Assembly (NCBI GenBank): GCA_017849555.1
Contig: JAFIGU010000001.1
Location: 1-49,153, forward strand
Direction: 5' to 3'
DNA length: 49,153 bases
Source of the DNA: Sphingomonas sp.
GTDB lineage: Bacteria > Pseudomonadota > Alphaproteobacteria > Sphingomonadales > Sphingomonadaceae
Shown in pieces: positions 10,385 to 19,936 of this stretch (the stretch's first letter is position 1; each line of letters begins with the position of its first letter). A model generated the notes under the pieces. That model was not told the origin of the DNA and did not search any database. It was given only the letters and a program-made list of their open reading frames with translations. The translations under genes and the position numbers were made by a program.

Positions 10385-11611
10385 ATGTCCACGTCCATCT
10401 CCCCGCTCGCCACCCCCTTCCCCGATCTTCCCGCCGTCGCCGGCGCGACGCCGCGCGTGGCGCGGGCGCATTACAAGACATGGGATCGCTGCGACCTGAC
10501 CTTCGTCACGCTCGACGAAGGCACGGCAGTCGCGGGCGTGCTGACGCAATCGAAATGCCCCTCGCCCGAGGTCGAATGGTGCCGCAAGGCGCTGGTGCTG
10601 GGGAAGGCGCGCGCCTTGGTGGTCAATGCGGGCAATTCCAACGCCTTCACCGGTAACCGCGGCCGCGCGGCGGTCGAGGCGATCGCGGCACGGGCGGCGG
10701 GGCAGCTCGGGTGTCAGCCGTCCGATATCTTCGTCGCCTCGACCGGGGTGATCGGCGTGCCGCTCCCGATCGACAAAGCCGAAGCCGGGCTCGACGCCGC
10801 CTTCAACGCCGCGCCGAGCGACTGGCGCGCCGCGGCCGAGGCGATCGGCACCACCGACACCTATCCCAAGGGGGCGGTCACCACCGCGATCGTCGACGGG
10901 CGCAGCGTCACGCTTGTCGGCATCATCAAGGGCTCGGGGATGATCGCGCCCGATATGGCGACGATGCTCGGGTTCATCTTCACCGACGCCGCGGTCGAGC
11001 CCGCCTTCCTGCAAGCCGCTCTGTCGGCGGCCAATGGCAAGACCTTCTCGTGCATCACCGTCGACGGCGACACCTCGACCAGCGACACCGTCCTCGCCTT
11101 CGCCACGGGCAAGGCGGGCAACGCCGCGCTCACCGGAGACGACAGCCCGGGCGCGGACGCCTTCCGCGCGGCGCTCGCCGATCTGTGCCGCCAGCTTGCG
11201 ATGCTCGTGGTGCGTGACGGCGAAGGTGCGCAGAAACTGATCGAGATCACCGTCACGGGCGCCGAGAGCGACCGCAGCGCGCATCGCATCGCGATGTCGA
11301 TCGCCAATTCGCCCTTGGTCAAGACCGCGATCGCCGGGGAGGACGCCAATTGGGGCCGCGTGGTGATGGCGGTCGGCAAGGCCGGCGAACCCGCCGAGCG
11401 CGATCGGCTCGCGATCCGCTTCGGCGCGGTCGAGGTGGCACGCGACGGCCTTGCGGTGGAGGGGTATGACGAGGCCCCGGTCGCCGCGCATCTCAAGGGC
11501 CGCGAAGTCGAGATCGGGGTCGATCTCGGGCTCGGCGACGGCCGCGCGACGGTGTGGACCTGCGATCTGACGCACGGCTATATCTCGATCAACGCCGATT
11601 ACCGGAGCTGA
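10385..11611 (+). CDS. argJ: ArgJ, glutamate N-acetyltransferase / ornithine acetyltransferase
   Basis: A 408-residue bifunctional enzyme of arginine synthesis that moves the acetyl group from N-acetylornithine to glutamate (cyclic pathway) and may also use acetyl-CoA. It is an N-terminal nucleophile enzyme: autocleavage is expected between Ala192 and Thr193 in KGSGMIAPDMATMLGF, with Thr193 as nucleophile. The NAGNSNAFTG motif near residue 81, TTDTYPKGA near 156 and CITVDGDTSTSD in the beta chain are all present. Ends with the usual DLTHGYISINADYRS. The glutathione transferase gene starts one base after its stop codon, so the two are probably co-transcribed. Confidence 0.97.
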   Translation: MSTSISPLATPFPDLPAVAGATPRVARAHYKTWDRCDLTFVTLDEGTAVAGVLTQSKCPSPEVEWCRKALVLGKARALVVNAGNSNAFTGNRGRAAVEAIAARAAGQLGCQPSDIFVASTGVIGVPLPIDKAEAGLDAAFNAAPSDWRAAAEAIGTTDTYPKGAVTTAIVDGRSVTLVGIIKGSGMIAPDMATMLGFIFTDAAVEPAFLQAALSAANGKTFSCITVDGDTSTSDTVLAFATGKAGNAALTGDDSPGADAFRAALADLCRQLAMLVVRDGEGAQKLIEITVTGAESDRSAHRIAMSIANSPLVKTAIAGEDANWGRVVMAVGKAGEPAERDRLAIRFGAVEVARDGLAVEGYDEAPVAAHLKGREVEIGVDLGLGDGRATVWTCDLTHGYISINADYRS

Positions 11612-11612
11612 C

Positions 11613-12221
11613 ATGCTGCGCATCTGGGGGCGGCCCAATTCGCACAATGTGAAGAAAGTGGTGTGGTTCGCGGAGGAACTCGCCCTGCCCTATGAACGGA
11701 TCGACAAGGGCGGCGCGTTCGGGATGGACGCGGCCTATATCGCGAAAAACCCCAACCGCTTGATCCCGACGATCGAGGACGGCGATTTCACGCTGTGGGA
11801 ATCGAACGCGATCCTGCGCTATCTCGCGGATACATATGACGTCGGCCTGTGGGGCAAGACGCCGCAGGAACGAGCGCTGGCCGATCGCTGGATGGATTGG
11901 CAATTCACTTATGCCGAGGCGCAGCGCGACGCCTTCATCAATCTCGTGCGCAAGGCCCCGGTGGAGCGCGACTTGGACGCGGTGGCGCGCTCGGCGAACG
12001 CCTGCGCGAAGCAGGTCGCGATCCTCGAGGATGCGCTGGCACGCACGCCGTGGCTCAACGGGGAGAGTTTCGGCATCGGCGACGTGCCGATGGGGGTCTA
12101 TATCCACACCTGGTTCGCGCTGCCGATCGAGCGGCCGGCGATGCCGCATGTCTCAAATTGGTACGAACGGCTGAAATCCCGGTCGGGTTATGCGCGGCAT
12201 GTGATGATCCCGCTGACCTGA
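11613..12221 (+). CDS. Glutathione S-transferase family protein
   Basis: A 202-residue soluble GST. The N-terminal thioredoxin-fold half has the start MLRIWGRPNSHNVKKVVW, with Ser10 a likely glutathione-activating residue, the cis-Pro region NRLIPTIED and the SNAILRYLA motif that binds the gamma-glutamyl end of glutathione. The C-terminal half is all-helical and includes WLNGESFGIGDVPMGV, a typical N-capping/hydrophobic staple region. Substrate unknown; the family detoxifies electrophiles or acts in aromatic catabolism. It starts one base after argJ and probably shares its transcript. Confidence 0.9.
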   Translation: MLRIWGRPNSHNVKKVVWFAEELALPYERIDKGGAFGMDAAYIAKNPNRLIPTIEDGDFTLWESNAILRYLADTYDVGLWGKTPQERALADRWMDWQFTYAEAQRDAFINLVRKAPVERDLDAVARSANACAKQVAILEDALARTPWLNGESFGIGDVPMGVYIHTWFALPIERPAMPHVSNWYERLKSRSGYARHVMIPLT

Positions 12222-12226
12222 GCGGC

Positions 12227-12262
12227 GCAAAAAACAAGGGGCCGAACGATGTCAGCCCCTTG
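12227..12262 (-). terminator. Terminator of trxA
   Basis: On the minus strand CAAGGGGC pairs with GCCCCTTG across a 12-nt loop and is followed by a T-run. It lies 33 bp beyond the trxA stop and directly after the convergent GST gene. Confidence 0.85.
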
Positions 12263-12295
12263 CTTGTGATCCAGTGATGTCGATCGCGGTGGGGG

Positions 12296-12619
12296 TCAGG
12301 CCAGCTCGCCCTCGAGCCACGCCTTGATCCGGCCCTTGGGCTCTGCGCCGACCTTGGTCGCGGCGGGGTTGCCGCCCTTGAACAGGATCATCGTCGGGAT
12401 GCCGCGCACGCCATAACGGCCCGGCGCATCGGGATTTTCGTCGATATTGAGCTTGGCGATCGTCACCTGCTCGCCGAGTTCCTCGGAGATTTCCTCCAGG
12501 CTCGGGCCGATCATCTTGCACGGGCCGCACCATTCCGCCCAGAAATCGACCAGCACCGGCTTGTCGGACTGAAGGACGTCGGCGCTGAAGCTCGCGTCGG
12601 TGATCTGCTTAGTGGCCAT
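12296..12619 (-). CDS. trxA: Thioredoxin TrxA
   Basis: A 107-residue cytoplasmic thioredoxin that reduces disulfides in ribonucleotide reductase, peroxiredoxins and other proteins. The redox centre is WCGPC (residues 30-34), preceded by VLVDFWAE and followed by the cis-Pro loop GIPTMILF. The ATG at 12619 has AGGAGA about 7 nt upstream and gives the canonical length. It is the last gene of the minus-strand cluster, 62 bp after addA, and ends at a terminator. Confidence 0.98.
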   Translation of the reverse strand: MATKQITDASFSADVLQSDKPVLVDFWAEWCGPCKMIGPSLEEISEELGEQVTIAKLNIDENPDAPGRYGVRGIPTMILFKGGNPAATKVGAEPKGRIKAWLEGELA

Positions 12620-12681
12620 TCGATTGTCTCCTTGTGCGCGCAATTTAGGATGCGACGCGCCCGCGCTCAACGGGCTCGATG

Positions 12682-15600
12682 CTAACTTTGCTCCGCACCG
12701 CGATAGCTGGGCTTGTGTCGCGCCAGCAAGGCCGCCGGCAACGGCAGCAGCACCGGGCCGCCGGTATAGAGCAACGCCGCCTCGATCGCCCGGCCGGGGA
12801 AAATCACCGCAAGCGCCGCGACATAGGCCGCGATCTGGCGCAGGTGGTAGGTGGGTGCCTCATCCACCGAACGCGGCACCTGCCGCCCGGTCTTGAAATC
12901 GACCACGCGCACCGTCGTGTCGGTGACGAGCAACCGGTCGACCGTCCCCGCCACCACCGTCCCGTCGGCGAGCACCGCGCTGATCGGCGCCTCCGCGAGC
13001 GCCTCCGCGCCGAACAGATCGGCATAAGCCGGATCGTCGATCACCCGCCGCGCCGCCTTGGCGATCGCGTGTCGCTCCGCGGCGTCGCCTACCTGCCCGA
13101 CATCGGCGAGCCAGCGATCCGCGGCGCGTGCGCGGTCGGCAGCAGGAACCGATGGCAACCGCTCGAACAAGGCGTGGATCAGCCGCCCGCGTTCGGCCGC
13201 CGCACGCATCGCCGGGGTCGGCGGCGGATCGGCCACCTCATCCTCGCCGAGCGACGAGGGCGACAGCGGGCGCGCCGGGCGCGGCTCCTGCGGCGCCGGT
13301 TTGCGCACCCACTCGGGCAGTTCGACGAGTGCGGCGGCCGCCTCGCGCGCGGCGGCGCGGGGTTTGGCGGCGGTCGGCGGCGCGATGCCGGCGAACACCC
13401 GCGTCTCCCCCGCGATGCCGAGCGCGTCGAAGGTCCGCGCCGCGACGCCATACCAGCTCTCGGGCGGCGGTTTGCCCTGCCATTTGGCGCTAAGCGACCC
13501 GGCGATCACCAGCCGCTCCTCGGCGCGCGTCGCCGCGACGTAGAACAGCCGCCAATGCTCCTGCCGCTCGCGCAGATCGGCGGCGGTGACCTCGTCGTCG
13601 ATCGGCCCGGCGCGCTCCTCCTTGCGCGGGCGGAACACGGGGAGCGGCCCGGCCAGTTCGCCCGGTTTCCACCGCAACGCCGAGCGCAACGCCGCATCGG
13701 GATCGGCGGTGGCATCGGCGAGGATCACTACCGGCGCCTGCAACCCCTTGGCCCCGTGTGCGGTCAGCACCCGCACCGCGTCGCGCGGTTGGGCGGCGTC
13801 GCGCACGATCTCCACCTCGCCGCGATCGAACCAGTCGAGGAAGCGCTGGAGCGAGGGCGTCGTCCCCGTCTCGAAATCGAGCGCGGCGGAGAGCAATTCC
13901 TCGATCGGATCGCGCGCTTCCTCGCCGAGCCGTTCGAGCAATTTGCGCCGCCCGTCGAGCGCCCCCGAGAGTATTTCTTCGAGGAACTGATAGGGCGTGG
14001 TGAAATCGGCGCGCGCCAGCATCGCGTCGAGCGGCGCGAGCAGCACACGATGCTGCGTCGCGAGATGCCGCCACAGGCTTCCCGAACGCGGCAGCGCGCG
14101 CGCCAGCAATTCCTCCTGCGTCCAGCCGATCAGCGGCGAGACGAGCAGGCTGGCGAGGCTGAGATCGTCGTCGGGCTGGAGCACGAAGCGGATCGCGGCG
14201 AGCAGATCCTGCACCGCGAGCGGCGCGTTGAGCCGCAACCGGTCGACCCCTGCGACCGGCACCCCCTCGGCATAAAGCCGGGCGACAAGCAATTGCGCCA
14301 GTTCGCCACGCCGCTTGACGAGGATCATCACATCCTCGGGGCGCAGCGCGCGTCCCTTGCTCTCGAGCATCAGCCCGTCGTCGAGCCACGCCCTGATCTG
14401 CTTCGCGATCCGCGCGGCATTTTCGCGCACCGCATCGTCGATCCATTCCTCCTCGCCGTCGTCGGCCTCGACCAGCCCCGCCGCGACCGGCGGCCACAGC
14501 TCGACCAGCCCCGGGCCGGGGACTTCGCTGGCATGTGGCGGCACCGCATCGACCATCCCGAGCGCCTCATGCCCGATCAGGTCGATCGCGGCGTCGACGA
14601 ATTCCAGCACCGGGCGGGTCGAGCGAAACGAGGCGACCAGCGACAATTTCTCGAACGGCAGCCCGCGCTCGTCGTCGGGCATGTAATCGTCGCCGCGCAC
14701 ATCCTCTGCGCGATTGGCGAAATAGCTTTCCGCCGCCGCGAAGAAGATCGGATCGGTGCCCTGAAAGCCGAAGATCGCCTGTTTGTGGTCGCCGACGGTG
14801 AACAGCGTGCGCGTCGACGGCGCGTGGACCCCGCGCCCGACGAAATATTCGTCGACCAAGGCGCGGACGATCCGCCACTGGCTGGCATTGGTATCCTGCG
14901 CCTCGTCGATCAGCACATGTTCGGTGATCTGGTCGAGCTTGAACCGCACCCATTCGCCGATCCCGGGCTGATCGAACAGATCGACCGTCGCCGCGATGAG
15001 ATCGTCGAAATCGACCGCCCCCACCCGCCGCTTCGCCGCGGCATATTCACGCGCATAATCGCGTCCGACGGTCAGCGCGTCGGAAAGCAGATCGGCGAAC
15101 GCGGCACGCACGCGGAGCGACAGCAATGCGGCGCAATGCTCGTAGAGCGACATCGCCAGCTCGGCATATCGATCGTCCTGCGGCGCCTGCCCCTTGCCGA
15201 ACGAACGCGGATCGCCGTCCGCCTTGGCCCAGACGGCGTGGAGATCGGCCAGCGCATCGGCGCGCGCCGCCTCGTCGCCGGCAAGCCACGCGGCGATCGC
15301 CTCGGCACGCGCCACGCCGTTCTTGGTCCCCCAGTCGCGGTTGAGCTGCGCGATCGTTTCGAGCAGGCTCGTATCGATGCCCGCGCATCCCTCGCGGATC
15401 GCTTCCTCGACGTCGCCCGCCGGCAGGTCGAGCTCGCGCCGCACGAAAGCGCCGATCCCGCTCGGCAAGGCTTCCAGCGCCCGCCCCGCCCGCGCGCAAT
15501 CGCGCAGGAAACTCTCGGCTTTCTCCTCGCCGAGCCGGACGGACAGCGCGCCGATCGTCTCGGCCGGGCCGCTGCGCCCTTCGCGCTCGGCATCGACCAG

Positions 15601-16110
15601 CAGGTCGCCGAGAGCCTGTCGCATCAGCAACACTTCCTCGCGCGGTTCGATCGGGCGGAAACCGGGGACGAGCCCCGCCTCGGCCGGGAAAGCCGCGAGC
15701 AGCCCCTGGCAGAAGCCGTGGATCGTCTGGATGCGCAATCCGCCGCCCGGCGCATCGAGCACCCGCGCGAACAAGGTGCGCGCGAGCGCGATACGCTGCG
15801 CGGTCGGCTCCTCGCCGAGCGCGATCAGATCCTTGCCCAGTGCGGTTTCGGGCATTCGTACCCAGGCGGCGAGCCGCTGGCTGATCCGCGCCGCCATCTC
15901 CGCCGCGCCGGCCTTGGTGAAGGTGAGGCACAGGATCGCTGCCGGGGACACACCGCGCAGCAACAGCCGAAACACCCGCGCCGCCAGCACCTGCGTCTTG
16001 CCCGTCCCGGCCGAGGCGGAAAGCCACACATGGCTGTCCGGCCGGCTCGCGGTGCGCTGCTCGCCGCGCAGCGGGGGCAAGGGGCTCAGCGTGTCAGCGG
16101 TCACGGCCAT
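12682..16110 (-). CDS. addA: AddA, helicase-nuclease subunit A
   Basis: A 1142-residue UvrD-like helicase with a C-terminal RecB-type nuclease domain. With AddB it unwinds and resects double-strand breaks to load RecA. Walker A is SASAGTGKT (31-39), with LCLTFTKAGAAEM (motif Ia), HVLIDEAQDTN (motif II), RVLTAHGAKGLQAPVVIL (motif V) and YVAATRAEERL (motif VI). The nuclease core near the C-terminus has the Mg-binding VVDFKTGR. Its start lies inside the 3' end of addB (17-bp overlap), so the subunits are translationally linked. Length and order match alphaproteobacterial AddA. Confidence 0.96.
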   Translation of the reverse strand: MAVTADTLSPLPPLRGEQRTASRPDSHVWLSASAGTGKTQVLAARVFRLLLRGVSPAAILCLTFTKAGAAEMAARISQRLAAWVRMPETALGKDLIALGEEPTAQRIALARTLFARVLDAPGGGLRIQTIHGFCQGLLAAFPAEAGLVPGFRPIEPREEVLLMRQALGDLLVDAEREGRSGPAETIGALSVRLGEEKAESFLRDCARAGRALEALPSGIGAFVRRELDLPAGDVEEAIREGCAGIDTSLLETIAQLNRDWGTKNGVARAEAIAAWLAGDEAARADALADLHAVWAKADGDPRSFGKGQAPQDDRYAELAMSLYEHCAALLSLRVRAAFADLLSDALTVGRDYAREYAAAKRRVGAVDFDDLIAATVDLFDQPGIGEWVRFKLDQITEHVLIDEAQDTNASQWRIVRALVDEYFVGRGVHAPSTRTLFTVGDHKQAIFGFQGTDPIFFAAAESYFANRAEDVRGDDYMPDDERGLPFEKLSLVASFRSTRPVLEFVDAAIDLIGHEALGMVDAVPPHASEVPGPGLVELWPPVAAGLVEADDGEEEWIDDAVRENAARIAKQIRAWLDDGLMLESKGRALRPEDVMILVKRRGELAQLLVARLYAEGVPVAGVDRLRLNAPLAVQDLLAAIRFVLQPDDDLSLASLLVSPLIGWTQEELLARALPRSGSLWRHLATQHRVLLAPLDAMLARADFTTPYQFLEEILSGALDGRRKLLERLGEEARDPIEELLSAALDFETGTTPSLQRFLDWFDRGEVEIVRDAAQPRDAVRVLTAHGAKGLQAPVVILADATADPDAALRSALRWKPGELAGPLPVFRPRKEERAGPIDDEVTAADLRERQEHWRLFYVAATRAEERLVIAGSLSAKWQGKPPPESWYGVAARTFDALGIAGETRVFAGIAPPTAAKPRAAAREAAAALVELPEWVRKPAPQEPRPARPLSPSSLGEDEVADPPPTPAMRAAAERGRLIHALFERLPSVPAADRARAADRWLADVGQVGDAAERHAIAKAARRVIDDPAYADLFGAEALAEAPISAVLADGTVVAGTVDRLLVTDTTVRVVDFKTGRQVPRSVDEAPTYHLRQIAAYVAALAVIFPGRAIEAALLYTGGPVLLPLPAALLARHKPSYRGAEQS

Positions 16111-19045
16111 ACCATTCGTCGCGGCGCATCAGCTGGTCATAATCGGCATAGGGTGCATATTCGGGGTGGAGCTTGGCGACGAACGGCTCGTCCCCGGTCA
16201 GCCACAGCCCCGCCGCTTCGGCGAACACCGCGCGGGCCTGCGCGACGAATTCGTCGGTCACGATCCGCCCGTTCTTCCCCGCCGGATCGACCGGCGAGGT
16301 CACCTGCCCGAACTGGTCGCGATATTTCGCGAGCGACCAATATTCGAATCCGCCTGCCTTGCCCGCAATCCCCTGAAAGCCCCCCGCCTCGGCGATCGCG
16401 CCGAGCAACCCCAATTGCATCGAGAACCCCGCGCGCACCGCCGCGGGCGACGGCGCCTTGCCGGTCTTGTAATCGACGATGACGAGGCTGCCGTCCGCCG
16501 CGCGGTCGATCCGGTCGAACCGGCCGGAAAGCGTCACCCCGGCGATCTCCGCCCCGCCCTTGCCTTCGACCGCGATTACGTCGCGCCCCTCGACGCGCGC
16601 CTGATCGAGCCGCGCCGCGATCCAGTCGATCGCCGCGATCAGCCGCGGTTGCCACAAAGCGCGGAGCAACGGGTGCGTCGCGGGATCGTTGAGCATCGCC
16701 AGCGCACGCGGGCGCAACGCCTCGATCGCGCAGCCGTCCTGCTTCGCCCATTGCTCCAGCACCGCGTGCACAACGGTTCCGCGCCACGCCGCCGTCGGAT
16801 CGGCGTCGACCGGATCGAGCGCGGATAGCCGCAGGATGCGCTGGGCGTAGAAGGCATAAGGATCGGCCTTGAGCCGATCGACCTGCGTCACCGAAATCTC
16901 GCGCGGCCGCTGCTCTTTGGCCGGCGAGGGCGCCGGGCGCGCGGCGGGGCGGTGCGCCGGCGGGCGATCGAGCGCATCGACCCAATGCTCCAGATCGCGC
17001 GCGCGCGCGAAATCTTGCCCCGCCATCGCCTCCAGCCGCAGCCAGAAGCGGGAGGCGAGCGTCGGCGAGCGGCTGTCGCGTCGCGCGCGGGTCAGCAATA
17101 CCTCCGGCGCGCCGAGCCCCTGCCCGAAATCATGCGCCGCGATCCCGACGCGGCGCTCCAGCCCGGGCAGCCCGAGCGCGACGCGGATACGCGGCGCGAG
17201 CCAGGGATCGGGCGCGGGCGAGCCGGGCCAGACGCCCTCGTTGAGCCCGCCGAGGATCATCAGATCGGCGCTCTGCAACCGCGCCTCGATCAACCCGTAG
17301 ATCGCCAGCCGGGCATGACCGCCCTGCGCCGGGCGCACCGCCGCCTCGTCCATCAATAGCCGCAGCAGCGGGGCGAGATCGTCGCGCGATACCTTGCGCG
17401 GGCCGGCGCCCGCCTCGCTCTCCAATTCGGCGAGCAGATCGGCGGCGGCGCGCCCGGCGGGGCCGCGCCACGCCTCGTCGCCGGCCAGCACGTTCGCCGC
17501 CTCGCGCAACGCGGCGACACGCTCGGCGAGCGAGCGATCATCCGCCGCCAGCGCCTCCACCGGCGCGAGCAAGGCGCGAATTTCGTGCCACCACGCGGCC
17601 GCACCGAGATGCGCGTCGATCCCCGCCAGCCCGGGCGCCGGACGCGGCCCGCGCAATGCCTTGTCGAGCCGCCGCACCCCCTCCAGCCACGCGGCCCGCG
17701 CTTCGCCCGCGCGGACCAGCGGATGTTTGAGCAGGGTCAGCAGCGGCAGCGGCGCGAAATCCTGCGCTGCAGCCTCGGCGATCGCGCCGAGCAAGGTGCC
17801 GGGCGGCAGGATCGCGAGCGGCCGGCCGGCGGTATCGTCGATCTCGATATTCCAGCGCTTGCAATGCGCCGCGACGCGCCGCGCCAGCGCGCGATCGGGG
17901 GTGACGAGCGCCGCGGTCCGCCCTTCACGCTCCAGCGCGCCGCGCAAGGCGAGCGCGATCGCCTGCGCCTCGCCCGCCGGGGTGGCGAATTCGGCCGCGC
18001 GCACGCCGGAAAGACGCCGGTCGGCGGCGGCAAGCCCGGTCCATTTGCCAGTGAACTCCGCCGGCGTCAGCGCATTGGCGATCGCGCGCGCGCGCGCCGG
18101 CGGCGCGTCATGCTCGCTGCCGTCGCGCCACGCGGCCACCTCGCCGCGGCCGGCGCCGATCCGTTCGAGCATCAGCTTGAGATGATATTGCGGATGCACC
18201 TCGATCGCGCGCCGCGGGTCGCCCTCGGGATGCGGCCCGAGCGCCGCCCATTCCTCCTCGGGCATCGCGAGATCGACATTGGCGAACACCACCATGCCGT
18301 GCGGCAGCCCCGCGACGCGCCGCAGCAGCCGCGCGACGGCCGGCGCGGAGTCGGTGATGCCGGCGGCGCAGACGAACCCGCCCGGCGGCGCCTCGCACCA
18401 GCGCGCCGCGAGCCGGGTCAGCAGCCGCGCGCGTCGCTCGGCGAGATCGATCCGCCCGAGCCGCGCCAATCCCCCCGGCCAGCGATCGAGCACCACGCGG
18501 AACGAGGCGAGCGCGCGCTGCCAATGCTCCGACAGATCCGGCCCCAGATCGAGCTCGGCCAGCCGCGACGGCGGCACCTCCTCGACGATCAGCTGATCGA
18601 GCGTCCGCGCCAGCTCGCCCGCCAGCCGCACCGCCTCCGCCGCGTCGAGATCGGGGCGCTCGTCCTGCACCAGCCGCGAGAGGATCATCCTGCGCGCGAG
18701 CGGCGCGATCGCCGGGGGCACCGGCGCATCGTCATCGGCCGGATCGAGCGCGGCGCCGATCGCCTCGCCGAGATCATCGGCGCCGATCGCCACTAATCGC
18801 GGCAACACCAGTCCGCCGCCCGAGGCGCGCACGAACGCCTCGTTGACCGCGATCCGCGCACGATTGTTGGGCACCAGCACCAGCCCGCGCGCCAGCCCGA
18901 GCGGATCGCTGCCGAACCGCCGCATCAGCCCCGCGACCAAAGCATCGGCGAAGGCGCGATGCGCCGGGATCGTGTAAAGGTTCAGCCCTCGCGCCTTTGC
19001 GTCGCGTTGGCCTTGACCCAGGGTCGATTCTGCCTCTGGCGTCAT
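16094..19045 (-). CDS. addB: AddB, helicase-nuclease subunit B (alphaproteobacterial type)
   Basis: A 983-residue partner of AddA. The N-terminal inactive helicase-like region includes LVLVPNNRARIAVNEAF, and the C-terminal nuclease domain has GRFDRIDRAADGS and VIVDYKTGK with the catalytic Asp/Lys. In Bacillus AddB the nuclease is held by an iron-sulfur cluster bound by four Cys. Here the equivalent positions read KADPYAFYAQRI and PEYAPYADYDQL, with no Cys, so the cluster is absent, which fits the separate alphaproteobacterial AddB subfamily. A start at 19045 is supported by AGAGG about 10 nt upstream. A large inverted repeat separates it from murU. Confidence 0.93.
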   Translation of the reverse strand: MTPEAESTLGQGQRDAKARGLNLYTIPAHRAFADALVAGLMRRFGSDPLGLARGLVLVPNNRARIAVNEAFVRASGGGLVLPRLVAIGADDLGEAIGAALDPADDDAPVPPAIAPLARRMILSRLVQDERPDLDAAEAVRLAGELARTLDQLIVEEVPPSRLAELDLGPDLSEHWQRALASFRVVLDRWPGGLARLGRIDLAERRARLLTRLAARWCEAPPGGFVCAAGITDSAPAVARLLRRVAGLPHGMVVFANVDLAMPEEEWAALGPHPEGDPRRAIEVHPQYHLKLMLERIGAGRGEVAAWRDGSEHDAPPARARAIANALTPAEFTGKWTGLAAADRRLSGVRAAEFATPAGEAQAIALALRGALEREGRTAALVTPDRALARRVAAHCKRWNIEIDDTAGRPLAILPPGTLLGAIAEAAAQDFAPLPLLTLLKHPLVRAGEARAAWLEGVRRLDKALRGPRPAPGLAGIDAHLGAAAWWHEIRALLAPVEALAADDRSLAERVAALREAANVLAGDEAWRGPAGRAAADLLAELESEAGAGPRKVSRDDLAPLLRLLMDEAAVRPAQGGHARLAIYGLIEARLQSADLMILGGLNEGVWPGSPAPDPWLAPRIRVALGLPGLERRVGIAAHDFGQGLGAPEVLLTRARRDSRSPTLASRFWLRLEAMAGQDFARARDLEHWVDALDRPPAHRPAARPAPSPAKEQRPREISVTQVDRLKADPYAFYAQRILRLSALDPVDADPTAAWRGTVVHAVLEQWAKQDGCAIEALRPRALAMLNDPATHPLLRALWQPRLIAAIDWIAARLDQARVEGRDVIAVEGKGGAEIAGVTLSGRFDRIDRAADGSLVIVDYKTGKAPSPAAVRAGFSMQLGLLGAIAEAGGFQGIAGKAGGFEYWSLAKYRDQFGQVTSPVDPAGKNGRIVTDEFVAQARAVFAEAAGLWLTGDEPFVAKLHPEYAPYADYDQLMRRDEWYGRDR

Positions 19046-19077
19046 GCCAGAAGCCTCTTGTCCGGCGCCTGCCTCTC

Positions 19078-19160
19078 CACCGTTCGCCCTGAGCTTGTCG
19101 AAGGGCGTCCTGTCGCTCGTGAGGTGGGGCCGCCCTTCGACAGGCTCAGGGCGAACGGTG
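19078..19160. repeat. Inverted repeat, GTTCGCCCTGAGCTTGTCGA family
   Basis: Arms of 30 bp at 19078-19107 and 19131-19160 match at 29 of 30 positions. The sequence belongs to the same repeat family as 35747-35829. It fills the murU-addB gap and could interrupt or attenuate the transcript between them. Confidence 0.85.
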
Positions 19161-19180
19161 CTTCGTTTTCGCCCCGCGCC

Positions 19181-19936
19181 TCAGCCATCGGCCAATATGG
19201 CTTCGGTCCGCCCGATCGCGGCGGGGGTGCCGACGTCGAACCACAGCCCCTGATGCACCTGCCCGTAAGCGCGCCCGGCGGCGATCGCGCGATCCCAGAA
19301 CAAATTGGTCGAGAACGGCCCTTCCGGCCAGTCCGCGATCAGCCGCGGATGCATGATCTGCACCCCGGTCCACACGAACGGCGCGACCCGTCCGCGCCCA
19401 CGTCGCCCGATGATCCGCCCGTTCGGCGCGAGGCGGAAATCGCCCTGTCCGCGGTGATTGTGCGCGCGGGCATAGGGCACCATCAGCAGCAACGCGTCCA
19501 TCGTCGCGTCGTCCCAGCGCGAGGCGAGCAGCTTGATCGCGTCGGTCGGGCCGTCGACCCACAAATTGTCGCTGTTGACATAGAGGAACGGCTCGTCGCC
19601 GATCAGCGCGCGCGCCTGGACCAGCGCGCCGCCGGTCTCCATCAGCCGCCCGCGCTCGTCGGAGATGACGATCTCGATCCCCGAGACGCGGTTGAGCAGA
19701 TGCGCCTGCAATGCGTCGGCGAGATAATGGACATTGACCACCGCGCGCTCGACACCCGCCGCCTTCAACCGATCGAAGACATGATCGAGCAACGTCTTGC
19801 CCGCCACCTCGACCAGCGGCTTGGGCCGCGTCGCGGTCAGCGGGCGCATCCTTTTGCCGAGCCCGGCGGCCATGACCATCGCGGTCTTGGGCACCTTGCC
19901 GCCCGGTTCGGGCCGGATCATTCGCACTCGGGTCAT
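19181..19936 (-). CDS. murU: MurU-like N-acetylmuramate-1-phosphate uridylyltransferase
   Basis: A 251-residue sugar-1-phosphate nucleotidyltransferase. The signature VMAAGLGKRMRPLT (about 21-34) and TRPKPLVEVAGKTLLDH bind the nucleotide and sugar phosphate; VNSDNLWVDGP carries the metal-binding Asp. Placed next to an AmgK-type kinase it is best read as MurU, which makes UDP-MurNAc from MurNAc-1-phosphate in the peptidoglycan recycling route known from Pseudomonas putida and Caulobacter. By sequence alone a mannose-1-phosphate guanylyltransferase role is possible. Its ATG overlaps the amgK stop (ATGA), implying coupled translation. Confidence 0.85.
   Translation of the reverse strand: MTRVRMIRPEPGGKVPKTAMVMAAGLGKRMRPLTATRPKPLVEVAGKTLLDHVFDRLKAAGVERAVVNVHYLADALQAHLLNRVSGIEIVISDERGRLMETGGALVQARALIGDEPFLYVNSDNLWVDGPTDAIKLLASRWDDATMDALLLMVPYARAHNHRGQGDFRLAPNGRIIGRRGRGRVAPFVWTGVQIMHPRLIADWPEGPFSTNLFWDRAIAAGRAYGQVHQGLWFDVGTPAAIGRTEAILADG

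Noticed and set aside
12679..16482. A 1267-codon open frame on the plus strand opposite addA
   Set aside because: It is the antisense shadow of addA/addB; its translation is Arg/His/Asp-rich without domain motifs, as expected from high-GC codon bias.
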